Shown here: one piece after another, positions 1 through 8,231 of the stretch | Numbering within the stretch: the stretch's first letter is position 1 | Layout: every line of letters begins with the position of its first letter | NCBI GenBank assembly: GCA_036655975.1 | Contig: JAVVPD010000034.1 | Location: 1 to 22,771, forward strand | Length of the DNA stretch: 22,771 bases | Direction: 5' to 3' | Source of the DNA: CASQEL01 sp036655975 | GTDB lineage: Bacteria > Desulfobacterota > Desulfovibrionia > Desulfovibrionales > Desulfovibrionaceae | Program-made: the position numbers and the translations under genes | Notes under the pieces: generated by a model | What the model was told of the DNA's origin: nothing | Databases searched by the model: none | What the model saw: only the letters and a program-made list of their open reading frames with translations

Positions 1-882
1 CACGTTCCCGCTATTTCGGTTATTATTCCCGTCTATAATTGTTTGGCGACCTTGCCTGCCTGCGTGGAGGCCTTGTTTGCCCAAGATTTTACCAATTTTG
101 AAATTGTGCTTGTAGACGATGCTTCAAGTGACGGAACCAGCGACTATTGCCGGACTCTTGCCGAACACCATGCCCAGATTAGCTGCCTGAACCTTCCCGT
201 GAATGGCGGACAGGGAAGCGCCCGCAATGCGGCTTTGACGGTGGCACAAGGGGACTACATCCTTTTTGTGGACGCTGATGATAGCGTGACCCCGCGCATG
301 CTTGGTCTTTTGTACCAGCAGGCCCAACATTCTGCAGCGGATATCGTTATTTGCGGCTATTATGAGATCAGCGCTAGCCTGACGCGCACCATTCTACCGG
401 CTGCCAGCTATACGCCGCAGGCACTGTTGCACGACAGGCGCTTGCTTGCGGCCCCGTGGAATAAGTTGTTCAGGCGAGCTTTTCTTACCGAGCATGGTAT
501 CAGTTTTCCCCCCTGCCGCTCGGCAGAGGATATGGCCTTTGTGGTCAAGGCGCTGCTATGTCACCCGCGTCTGGCATCATGCCCCCAAGCCCTGTATCAG
601 TATGCCATGCACGAGGGCAACACCTCGCATAATCTTGCCCGACGCGCGGACGCGTTCTTTGCCCTGAGAGACGTTAAACAATTTTTGTTGCAACACAATA
701 TATATGCGCCATACCGCGCTAGCTATTGGACACTGGTATTCAATTTCGCCCTGCGTTTTCCTCTGCATCTCTTTTTAGTGGTATCCTTGTGGCAGGGTAA
801 ACAACGCTGGGAAAACATCCGCGCTTTGCCCGTATATTTGACCGCGTTGGTCGTATTTTTATATCAAAATGTTAAGGATTAA
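1..882 (+). CDS. Family 2 glycosyltransferase, 5' end outside the window
   Basis: A GT-A fold sugar transferase that would add a sugar from a nucleotide-sugar donor to a cell-surface glycan at the inner face of the membrane. The reading frame is open from base 1 and reads ISVIIPVYN, the usual GT2 amino-terminal strand, so the true start lies just upstream; the TTG at 43 is not a credible start. Visible motifs are the nucleotide-binding VDDASSDGT and the metal-binding stretch FVDADDS about 50 residues later, then an SAEDMAF acceptor/catalytic region typical of the family. The C-terminus, after about residue 240, is hydrophobic and may dip into the membrane. The gene overlaps the next gene's ATG by 14 bases, which suggests translational coupling. 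The family call is secure; the sugar and linkage cannot be read from sequence. Confidence 0.9.
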   Translation, partial: HVPAISVIIPVYNCLATLPACVEALFAQDFTNFEIVLVDDASSDGTSDYCRTLAEHHAQISCLNLPVNGGQGSARNAALTVAQGDYILFVDADDSVTPRMLGLLYQQAQHSAADIVICGYYEISASLTRTILPAASYTPQALLHDRRLLAAPWNKLFRRAFLTEHGISFPPCRSAEDMAFVVKALLCHPRLASCPQALYQYAMHEGNTSHNLARRADAFFALRDVKQFLLQHNIYAPYRASYWTLVFNFALRFPLHLFLVVSLWQGKQRWENIRALPVYLTALVVFLYQNVKD

Positions 883-2329
883 TCCCTTGCCCTTCTCACC
901 CGCCCAGCGCATGTGTATACGGATTTTTTCATTTTTGTGCATTCCCATGGCCTGTTGGCAGGTGTGGATCCTGCCGAATATGCCGCACTATCATCTGCAA
1001 CATTTTTTTGTGTATCCTGTCAGCGTGTACATGCTGTACCTGCTACTGACAAAATATATAACGCTGGGTGAAATAGGCGCACGCTGGGTTAAATATACGC
1101 CCTTGGCCCTGTGTGTCCTCGCCCTGCAAGCGCTTGCGGTGTGGAATTACAGCCCGCCTGATGTGGACATAATGCGTCACATGGCTGTTGTACTCACAAA
1201 AATTGTGTTTCAATGGCCGTTTTTGCTTGTGTACGCAGAGTTCTGCCGCTTTACTCTGCAGCACGAAACCAGTCGCAGGGCTTGCATGGCGGGTTTTCTC
1301 TGTACTATAGGCCTGCTCTTTGCGCTGTGCGGTATTCAGGGGATATATTTATACACAGGCCAAGCCCAAACAGCTTTGCTCCAAGAGCTTCATGTCTATA
1401 GCAAAAATATTCTTTTGTGTATCAGCCCCTTGCTTGAAGCGCGGTGGAAAGACGCCATTTACGATTTTTATGCTCAAGGAGCCTATGCCCTGACCATTCA
1501 GCGCATGAACGGTTTGTTTGAAGAAACTTCCGTCCTCGCGGCGTGGGTCGCCACCTTTTTTTTGCCGTTTTCCATGGGTTTTTTGGCTTTGCGTACTGCA
1601 CAGACGCGGCGCGCCCATGCGCTCGGGTGGATATTGAGTATCACCCTCATACTATTGCTGTTTATTGCACGTGGAACCACGGCTATGTCTGTGGGGGGGG
1701 TGGCACTTGGCCTGTTACTCCTCGGGAGCCTGCGGGGAAGGCGTAAAGTGCTGACACTCAGCATCACGGGCCTTTGTCTGGGGCTGTGCATGCTTATAGC
1801 CTGTTACGTACCGCAGGTCAGTGTCTTTGGGCAGGCACGTATGAATATAGCAAATATCGCCCATTTACCACGGCTTGTTATTATGCAAGATACCCTTGAC
1901 ATTATTACAGCACATCCTCTAACGGGGGTGGGGCGCGGGAATTTCACGGCTCATATTGTAGAGGGCGAACGTTATAAGGCGCGCATGCCGCACGACCCTG
2001 AATTGCAGGGCTGGAAGCAGGCCGGTTCCGTGCCTCCGCTTTCCGCGCTCTTGGGCTTCACGGTGCAATATGGCCTCCCCTTAACGGTATTTTTGCTCGG
2101 CGGCATTGCGCGGATATGGTTCCAAATATATCGGCGTTATCAAGCGCAACCCACCAGCAGTTTTGTGCAATACATGTTTGCCGCCTGCAGCGCGTGGTGT
2201 GTACTCGCTTTTATTTCCAGTATTGGCTCACTAGATATGCGTAATCCATTGTTTTGTCTGCCGTTATTTGTTTTTATGGCTGTCGCCCAACACGCTGATG
2301 TACCCGCTGAGGAATATCATGCCGCATAG
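869..2329 (+). CDS. O-antigen ligase/polymerase-like membrane protein (Wzy_C/WaaL type)
   Basis: A 486-residue polytopic protein with about ten to twelve hydrophobic segments. It carries the HPLTGVGRGNF motif near residue 350, typical of the large periplasmic loop of the O-antigen ligase/polymerase superfamily. Members join undecaprenyl-linked glycans to lipid A core or polymerise repeat units on the periplasmic side; ligase and polymerase cannot be separated here. The ATG at 869 lies inside the upstream gene and has no clear ribosome site. An in-frame TTG at 887, eight bases after AAGGA (874-878), is a reasonable alternative start. A run of eight G (1693-1700) falls in a membrane segment near residue 276, and a one-base slip there would truncate the protein. 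It overlaps the following GT4 gene by 11 bases. Confidence 0.85.
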   Translation: MLRINPLPFSPAQRMCIRIFSFLCIPMACWQVWILPNMPHYHLQHFFVYPVSVYMLYLLLTKYITLGEIGARWVKYTPLALCVLALQALAVWNYSPPDVDIMRHMAVVLTKIVFQWPFLLVYAEFCRFTLQHETSRRACMAGFLCTIGLLFALCGIQGIYLYTGQAQTALLQELHVYSKNILLCISPLLEARWKDAIYDFYAQGAYALTIQRMNGLFEETSVLAAWVATFFLPFSMGFLALRTAQTRRAHALGWILSITLILLLFIARGTTAMSVGGVALGLLLLGSLRGRRKVLTLSITGLCLGLCMLIACYVPQVSVFGQARMNIANIAHLPRLVIMQDTLDIITAHPLTGVGRGNFTAHIVEGERYKARMPHDPELQGWKQAGSVPPLSALLGFTVQYGLPLTVFLLGGIARIWFQIYRRYQAQPTSSFVQYMFAACSAWCVLAFISSIGSLDMRNPLFCLPLFVFMAVAQHADVPAEEYHAA

Positions 2330-3425
2330 ATGTCTTTTTATCATGCACAGTTACGGGGGTGGGGCGGAGAAGATTTGCCTGAGCCTTGCCAAGAGTCTTA
2401 CGCCTGAGCGTTTTACGGTGACCTTGGGCTGCCTCTATGCCATTGAGGCCTTGCGCGCGCCCTTTCAGGACTTTGCGCGCCCCATTATGCCTGCCAGCAG
2501 GGGGTTTAAGGAAAAGTGCAAAAATATGTACACGCTGTGGCGGACGGCCCGTCGTAGTGATTGCGTAATCGGGAGTCTTGAATTGCAAAGCGTGTTTTGG
2601 GCGGCTTTGCTGGCTCCGCACAAGGCCATCGGCTGGCTGCACAAGGATTTGCAAGGCTATTGCGCGCAGAAACCTTTGTGGTTTCGCAGTATCTATTTAC
2701 GCCTTTTCGCTTGGTGTGTGAGGCGTTGCGTGTGTATTGTCTGTGCCAGCGAGGGGGTACGGGAAAGCACCCAACAGCTTTTTCCTGCCTTGCGCGATAG
2801 CTTTGTGCACATTAGAAATCCTGTGGAAATTCAAGCACTACAGCAGGCAGCTACCTTGCCGATGCCTGACATTTTGCACCCCACCTTTCAACACGCAGTG
2901 ATTTTGTCTGTGGGGCGGCTTGTGCCGCAAAAAGCCTACCAACATCTCATTTGCGCGCATGCGCTGTTACGCCAACGTGGCTATCAGCACCATTTGTGTA
3001 TTTTGGGTGAAGGGCCTGAACGCCCCCGTTTGGAAGCCTTATGCCGCTCTTTAGGGGTGGAAGATACGGTTCTTCTGCCCGGATTCATGCCGCCGTATAG
3101 CGCCATGCGTCAGGCGCGTGTTTTTGCGCTAAGTTCCGACTTTGAAGGTCTATCCTTGGTGATAGTGGAGGCGCTGGCCCTTGGTTTGCCCGTGGTCAGC
3201 ACGGATTGCCCCAGCGGGCCGCGCGAAGTGTTGCAAGACGGCGCGCACGGTGATTTGGTTCCCGTGGCCGACCCTGAGGCCTTGGCTGTGGCTCTGGGTC
3301 GCTATGTGGCGGCAAACGCCCCCCCGCCAGATCCAAGGCGGATTGCCCAAGGCCAAAAACGGGCCGATGAATTTGACATACGCCACTGCCTGCAGCATTG
3401 GGAAATATTGCTGCGTCGTTTCTAG
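2319..3425 (+). CDS. Family 4 glycosyltransferase (GT-B fold)
   Basis: A 368-residue retaining-type glycosyltransferase of the GT4/group 1 family, probably acting on a lipopolysaccharide or O-antigen intermediate at the cytoplasmic membrane face. The N-terminal domain begins with the glycine-rich loop MHSYGGGAEK. The C-terminal Rossmann domain begins at SVGRLVPQKAY and contains LGEGPERPRLE, then the EX7E signature EGLSLVIVE (Glu276 and Glu284 from this start), followed by GLPVVSTDCPSGPREVL. I chose ATG 2319 because GAGG sits seven bases upstream and the glycine loop then falls at the usual distance; the longer frame from 2268 would overlap the previous gene by 62 bases. It is the third gene of the plus-strand glycan operon and ends at a palindrome shared with the convergent asparagine synthase gene. 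The sugar specificity is unknown. Confidence 0.9.
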   Translation: MPHRCLFIMHSYGGGAEKICLSLAKSLTPERFTVTLGCLYAIEALRAPFQDFARPIMPASRGFKEKCKNMYTLWRTARRSDCVIGSLELQSVFWAALLAPHKAIGWLHKDLQGYCAQKPLWFRSIYLRLFAWCVRRCVCIVCASEGVRESTQQLFPALRDSFVHIRNPVEIQALQQAATLPMPDILHPTFQHAVILSVGRLVPQKAYQHLICAHALLRQRGYQHHLCILGEGPERPRLEALCRSLGVEDTVLLPGFMPPYSAMRQARVFALSSDFEGLSLVIVEALALGLPVVSTDCPSGPREVLQDGAHGDLVPVADPEALAVALGRYVAANAPPPDPRRIAQGQKRADEFDIRHCLQHWEILLRRF

Positions 3426-3447
3426 GCTTGCGGCCCCGCGTGGCCTA
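3423..3447. terminator. Inverted repeat spanning both convergent stop codons
   Basis: TAGGC (3423-3427) pairs with GCCTA (3443-3447), and inside it GCGG (3430-3433) pairs with CCGC (3436-3439). The outer arms contain the TAG stop of the GT4 gene and the TAG stop of the asparagine synthase gene on the other strand. There is no T-run on either side, so it is at best a Rho-independent-like barrier or a processing hairpin for two mRNAs that meet within 19 bases. Confidence 0.4.
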
Positions 3448-5352
3448 AACCACACCTCCGTAGCCATGCTGGCGCGCCCACAAGACATACATGAGGAGGG
3501 TGAACAAACGGAAACCGTGATCCCGCTTGTGGGTGGCATGCTCTTGCCAATAGCCCCGCGTTGCGGTGGGGTTCAACCCGCAGGCCAGAAGGGAAGGTGC
3601 GGAAAAAACATCTTCGGCCACGGGCCGCCAGTCTTCGCAGAGCCAGCGGGATACTGGGGCGTTAAAACCGCGCTTGGGCGCTTCCAGAATTTGGGTGGGG
3701 ATACGTTGCGCCGTGGTTTTTTTGAGCAGAATTTTCCCGTTCCTGCCTTGACGCTTCAGGGCAGCGGGTACGCTCGCGCAATATTCCACCAGCCGATAAT
3801 CCAAAAAGGGCGAACGCACTTCCAGCCCGTGTTGCATACTGGCGCGGTCTGTTTTGAACAGAATATCGTCTACGAGCCACGTTTTATAGTCCATGAATAA
3901 TAATCTGTCCTGCAATGACAAACCTTCGCTTGCCTTCCACGCGGCGCGGAAAGGTGCGAACATTTGTTCGACAAGGGACGCTGGGGACGGCGTACCCGGC
4001 AGCATACGCGCGATTTGCTCCCCAGAAAAAAGCATACGCCACCATGCGTGCGCGTCTGGAGGGCTTAAGGGATAGGCGGAGATAAATTGTTTTAATTTAT
4101 AGGTGAAGCTGATTTTTCCTCGGATATCCGGCAGTCTGTCCACCAGACAGGCCACGCAGGCCATGAAGGGGCGGGGCACACGCTGGAGCAGCGGAAAGAG
4201 CGAATCCGCATGTAGGGTGATGTAGCCCCCCAGCAATTCGTCGCCGCCGTCTCCAGAAAGAGCCACCGTAATATGCTGTTTTGCCATTTTGCACAGTATA
4301 TAGGTGGGAATAACCGAGGTGTCGGCGAAAGGCTCGTCCAAATGGGCCGCCAGGTCGTGCAACACGTCGGTACTATTGAGATCCGCTAGAGCTTCAAAAT
4401 GCCGCGTACCCAAAAATTGTGCCACCCGCGCTGCTTGGGGGCCTTCATTATAGGCAGCGTCGGCAAAGGCCATGGTGAAGGTGAAAACATCCGCCACGCT
4501 TTGACGCATGGAGGCGACAATGGCGCTGGAATCCACCCCGCCGGACAAAAATGCGCCCAGAGGCACGTCGCTTTTGAGGCGAATGTTCACGCTGTCGTCC
4601 AAGAGTGCCTGAAAATTTTCTGAATACTCTTCGGGAGATAGATTTAGGCGGGGCGCATTTTTCCATTGTTCTGCCAAATCCCACCAGCATGATTGTCGCA
4701 CCGTGCCGCGCTGAAAGTGGAGCGTATGCCCCGGCCGGAGCCTTTGCACTCCCTCACGTATAGACTGCTCACCGATGACATAGCCAACGCTCAGATAAGA
4801 TTGCAGGGCACCTTGGTGCGGGCCAGACGCGCCATTTTGGGGTAGCAGGCCGGAGGCCACGAGGGAGGATACTTCCGAGGCGAACAGCAGGCCCCCTTGC
4901 GGTGACAGCGCCCAATACAGGGGTTTTACTCCCAGTCTATCCCGAGCCAGCAGCAGACATTGCGCGCGCGCGTCCCACAGGGCAAAGGCGAACATGCCGT
5001 TTAGCTTGGGCAATGCCGCCTCTCCCCAGTGGATACAGGCCTGCAACAAGACTTCGGTGTCGCTGGTGGTGACAAAGGTGTGACCTTCCTGTTCCAATTC
5101 TTGGCGGATGTGTCGGTAATTATAAATTTCACCGTTAAAGACGAGGGTATATCTGCCCGTAGCGTCGTGCATGGGCTGTCCGCCTGTGCTCAGGTCAATA
5201 ACCTCCAGGCGGGTATGCCCTAAACCTATCCCCGGCGCGCAATACAGCCCGTGCGAATCGGGGCCACGGCGCTGAAGTTGCTGGCACATGGCCTCCACGC
5301 ACGAGGGGGGAGGGCTATAGTCGTGGAGCGCATAACCGCAAATTCCGCACAT
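3445..5352 (-). CDS. asnB: Glutamine-hydrolysing asparagine synthase
   Basis: A 635-residue two-domain amidotransferase. The N-terminal class II glutaminase domain begins MCGICGY, with Cys2 as the nucleophile after methionine removal, and includes NGEIYNYRHIR and the SDTE stretch. The C-terminal ATP pyrophosphatase domain carries SGGVDSS (residues 270-276) and ALSGDGGDELLGGY. The family reaction is ATP-dependent amidation of aspartate using glutamine; paralogues in surface-glycan clusters often amidate a sugar acid or another carboxylate instead. It lies 10 bases downstream of a GT2 gene and two genes downstream of a GT-C-like membrane protein, so a glycan-modifying role is plausible but inferred. 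The start is supported by GAGG eight bases upstream and by Cys2. The length is typical of the AsnB family, and all visible catalytic motifs are intact. Confidence 0.93.
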   Translation of the reverse strand: MCGICGYALHDYSPPPSCVEAMCQQLQRRGPDSHGLYCAPGIGLGHTRLEVIDLSTGGQPMHDATGRYTLVFNGEIYNYRHIRQELEQEGHTFVTTSDTEVLLQACIHWGEAALPKLNGMFAFALWDARAQCLLLARDRLGVKPLYWALSPQGGLLFASEVSSLVASGLLPQNGASGPHQGALQSYLSVGYVIGEQSIREGVQRLRPGHTLHFQRGTVRQSCWWDLAEQWKNAPRLNLSPEEYSENFQALLDDSVNIRLKSDVPLGAFLSGGVDSSAIVASMRQSVADVFTFTMAFADAAYNEGPQAARVAQFLGTRHFEALADLNSTDVLHDLAAHLDEPFADTSVIPTYILCKMAKQHITVALSGDGGDELLGGYITLHADSLFPLLQRVPRPFMACVACLVDRLPDIRGKISFTYKLKQFISAYPLSPPDAHAWWRMLFSGEQIARMLPGTPSPASLVEQMFAPFRAAWKASEGLSLQDRLLFMDYKTWLVDDILFKTDRASMQHGLEVRSPFLDYRLVEYCASVPAALKRQGRNGKILLKKTTAQRIPTQILEAPKRGFNAPVSRWLCEDWRPVAEDVFSAPSLLACGLNPTATRGYWQEHATHKRDHGFRLFTLLMYVLWARQHGYGGVV

Positions 5353-5362
5353 ATGTTGTCCT

Positions 5363-6247
5363 CTACTTTTTCAAAGAAATGATCATTTGTCGTATTTGTT
5401 CTGTCAACAGCCCGATGGAAAAAATGAGAATGGCCGAAACTATCCCGATAAGCCCCATCAAATAGCCGATGCGTAAATGGAGAAAATTTGAGACCAAAAA
5501 GCCCAACGCGCTCATGCCCAGACAACCAATACTTAAGGCGCTGAAGATTTTTAGGGGATTAAAGTATAAAATTTGTAAGAGAATATAAGACAGGGTGCGG
5601 AAGGAATCGCGTACCAGACGCACATGGCTTTTGCCCACCCGCGCAAAATACGTGGTGGGGACATAGGACACAAAATAGCCGTTCATCATGTAGGCGAGGG
5701 TGATGGAGGTGGTAAACGAAAAGGTGTCGCACAAATTTGGAAAGTACAACATGGCTGTTTTTTTAGAAAAAATACGAAATCCAGAATTGATATCCGCAAT
5801 GGGGCGCGCCGAAGCCCATTCTACCAGCCACCGCAGAGCTGTGCGTAACACGTGTTTAAGGGGGGATTCTTTATAATTATCTCCGGTGCGTGCGCCCACC
5901 ACCATGTCAAAACCCTGTTCATAGTCAGCCATTAGGGTGGGGAGATGTTCAATGGGGTAGGTGCCGTCCGCATCGGTAATCACAATGGTGTCATGTTGAG
6001 CCATGCGGATTCCGTCCTTGAGCGAACGCCCGTAGCCGCCGCGCGCGGGATGCCGCAGCACATGCGCGTGATGTTCCACGGCTATCTCACCGGTACCGTC
6101 TGTGGATCCATCATCCACTACAATGACTTCAACTTCGTCCATGCCCATTGTTTTGGCAACGCTGAAGCAGCTTTGCACGGTCTGGGCAATGGAATCCCCT
6201 TCATTCAGGGCAGGAATGACAAAACTTATTGCGGTAATTTTTGGCAT
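5363..6247 (-). CDS. GT2 polyprenyl-phosphate sugar synthase-like protein (DPM1/ArnC type)
   Basis: A 294-residue family 2 glycosyltransferase resembling dolichyl-phosphate mannosyltransferase and undecaprenyl-phosphate sugar transferases. It starts ISFVIPALNEGDSI, followed by VIVVDDGSTDGTGE, and the metal-binding DADGTYP, in which DAD is the DXD motif. ARGGYGRSLKDGI matches the family's RxxGxGxAxxxG-like loop. Two hydrophobic segments at the C-terminus (about residues 232-255 and 262-284) should anchor it in the inner membrane. Family members load a sugar onto a polyprenyl phosphate carrier for use by GT-C transferases, and the gene just upstream (gap 7 bases) encodes such a candidate partner. 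That pairing is an inference from adjacency. The lipid and sugar are not known. Confidence 0.88.
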   Translation of the reverse strand: MPKITAISFVIPALNEGDSIAQTVQSCFSVAKTMGMDEVEVIVVDDGSTDGTGEIAVEHHAHVLRHPARGGYGRSLKDGIRMAQHDTIVITDADGTYPIEHLPTLMADYEQGFDMVVGARTGDNYKESPLKHVLRTALRWLVEWASARPIADINSGFRIFSKKTAMLYFPNLCDTFSFTTSITLAYMMNGYFVSYVPTTYFARVGKSHVRLVRDSFRTLSYILLQILYFNPLKIFSALSIGCLGMSALGFLVSNFLHLRIGYLMGLIGIVSAILIFSIGLLTEQIRQMIISLKK

Positions 6248-6254
6248 GGAAGGC

Positions 6255-8096
6255 TCACTTGGTTTTTGTTATGCGTTCAAGATAAGGATAGGACAAGGGC
6301 GCATGGCTGGAATCATGTATATCATCGGCGTCAGGTGAAAAAATAAACAGATAGTCCACCGCCTGTTCACGGAATAATTTTTCTCGTTCTGCCGCAGGGG
6401 GTACCAGAAATTTTTTGACGGTGGGCCTTGGCTGCCCCGGCACGGTCAAGGCTTGCGGCACAAGGGAGGTTCCGTGGCGTGCGGGCAATAATAAGTAGCG
6501 CAAAGACCATTCTTCCGCTGTGGATCCACCGCTCGGCACAAAATATATTTTGCTGTGGGGGGGGGTGTGCGTTTCCAGATATTGCGCGGCCTGTGTCATT
6601 TTTTGCCGCACGGCTGAAAAGGAAAGCGCGGCGGGCCGTTCCCAAGGCAAGGTGCACACTACAATCAGTGCCAGTGCGTTAAGGCCCAGTAGGACATTGA
6701 TCAAAAGTGTGTTGCCGGGTTTTTGGGCTAAAGTCATAAAAAACATGAGTAAAAATACGGACCAAACCGCGCTGACATAGGGGCCAATGTAGCGTTCGTA
6801 GCATGCGGCCTTGTAGAGGTCTGGTTCTACAAAAAATACAAAACCCGCATACCAGTGCAGCACAAACCAGCCCGCCGCGCCGAGCAGTAACAAAAGAATT
6901 TGCGCGCTAGCGTTTTTGTCCCATGCGTGGGTTCTGCAGCGGGCCAATACATACAGACCCGCCCCCACGAGAAAAAAAGACAGCGTACCCGTGCCGTAAT
7001 TGAGCCAACCAAGGCTCGGAGAAACCAGCAGGGGGCGTTCCACAAAGGCCCACGCATAGGCTTTGAACGAGGGCCACAACAAGGGATCGGCGAGGGCGGC
7101 GCGTATATCCAGCAAAGCACCGCTACCTGCAGGCTGCACAATATATTTTTTTGTGTACGCCGTCCATGTGCCGTAGCTCAACAAAGTGGGCAGCAGCATT
7201 AGGGTCAGATTTACGCTCAGACGGTGCAGCCGTACACCGTGTAGATATTGCTGCAACAGGGCTGACAATATCACGCACAGGCACAGCACAATGCCAGTTT
7301 GTTTGCATAAAGCCAACATGGGCAAGCCGAGCATGAGCAAAAGTGTTTTGCGAAGGGGGTTTTTTTCAAAAATGGCGAAGCACAGTAAACAGGCAAACAC
7401 CGCCCCTTGCAGATAGTCCGCATAGCCGATCAGATAAAAACCTTCACATTTGGCACCGATAACCCGCACAGTGCAGGCCACAATGCCGGCCAGCACTCCG
7501 GCTTGTATCTGTCCCAAGCGCTCCTGACTATAGTGATAGGCCAGACAGCCCGTGCTGAGTACGAGGGCAACGCCCCCCATGGCGATACTTTGCTCGGTAA
7601 AAGGGCCGCGCAGGGGCATAAAAAGATTGGCAAGAATGGCGGGCATGGGGGGGTAGGCTTGGCTCATATCGTCGCGGGGCAGCGCGGAAAGGGATGTCCA
7701 TAGGCCCCCTTCATGGTAAAAAGACTTGGCAAAGCCCCCCCAAAAAAATTCGTCGTAATAGGACAGCAAAGTGCCGTGATAATACCAGACAAAAAACAGC
7801 AGCCCGCCGAGCACTATACCGACCAAGCCGTGTATCTGGCGGAGACGCTCTGCGGTATGAGAGGATTGTTGGGTGGTGCAGGAAAGAATCAAGGTGCCGA
7901 TTCCCGCTGCCAGCCCCACCAGCAGCACTAGCTGATGCACAAATATGAAGGTGTGGGCAAAGCTGGTGAGATAGGCAATCACAAAGAGGCCGCCCAAAAC
8001 CACAAAGGGCGCAAGGCCTACGGCAATGCTGGCCCACCGCGCTAAAAAATAGACATAGCCCACAAAGGACAATATAGGGATACACATGTTCAGCAT
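6255..8096 (-). CDS. Polytopic membrane protein, GT-C glycosyltransferase-like
   Basis: A 613-residue protein with roughly ten hydrophobic segments and a soluble C-terminal domain of about 130 residues. I do not recognise a named family. The first extramembrane loop contains YDEFFWGGFAKS (near residue 112), an acidic pair in the position where GT-C enzymes keep their catalytic aspartate. The neighbour is a polyprenyl-phosphate-type GT2, which fits a GT39/ArnT-like role on the periplasmic side. Both points are suggestive only. The ATG at 8096 has AGG eight bases upstream. The coding sequence contains three G/C runs of seven or more (6557-6565, 7647-7653, 7735-7741), the last next to a seven-T run, so the frame could be prone to slippage. 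It is the first gene of a three-gene minus-strand operon. Confidence 0.75.
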   Translation of the reverse strand: MLNMCIPILSFVGYVYFLARWASIAVGLAPFVVLGGLFVIAYLTSFAHTFIFVHQLVLLVGLAAGIGTLILSCTTQQSSHTAERLRQIHGLVGIVLGGLLFFVWYYHGTLLSYYDEFFWGGFAKSFYHEGGLWTSLSALPRDDMSQAYPPMPAILANLFMPLRGPFTEQSIAMGGVALVLSTGCLAYHYSQERLGQIQAGVLAGIVACTVRVIGAKCEGFYLIGYADYLQGAVFACLLCFAIFEKNPLRKTLLLMLGLPMLALCKQTGIVLCLCVILSALLQQYLHGVRLHRLSVNLTLMLLPTLLSYGTWTAYTKKYIVQPAGSGALLDIRAALADPLLWPSFKAYAWAFVERPLLVSPSLGWLNYGTGTLSFFLVGAGLYVLARCRTHAWDKNASAQILLLLLGAAGWFVLHWYAGFVFFVEPDLYKAACYERYIGPYVSAVWSVFLLMFFMTLAQKPGNTLLINVLLGLNALALIVVCTLPWERPAALSFSAVRQKMTQAAQYLETHTPPHSKIYFVPSGGSTAEEWSLRYLLLPARHGTSLVPQALTVPGQPRPTVKKFLVPPAAEREKLFREQAVDYLFIFSPDADDIHDSSHAPLSYPYLERITKTK

Positions 8097-8138
8097 TTAG
8101 CATCCTAGAAAGAGTTCTCATTCCACAGCGCCTGTCTC

Positions 8139-8159
8139 AATAAAAAAGATGTTTTTATT
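8139..8159 (-). other. AT-rich hairpin downstream of the CgeB-like gene
   Basis: AATAAAAA (8139-8146) pairs with TTTTTATT (8152-8159) around a five-base loop, in the 135-base gap between two minus-strand genes. The stem is perfect but has no G-C pair, so as a terminator for the gene upstream it would be weak. Nothing else is visible in this gap; no convincing promoter for the 8096 gene was found. Confidence 0.25.
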
Positions 8160-8231
8160 AAGCACGGGAATAGGAGCATAAAGTAGTCAATTTTTTCTAG
8201 CTAGGCAACCGCTTTACGGAAGGGCTCGCCC

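Noticed and set aside
3181..3900. 239-residue plus-strand frame across the GT4/asnB junction
   Set aside because: It overlaps two well-supported genes in shadow frames and has no credible start.
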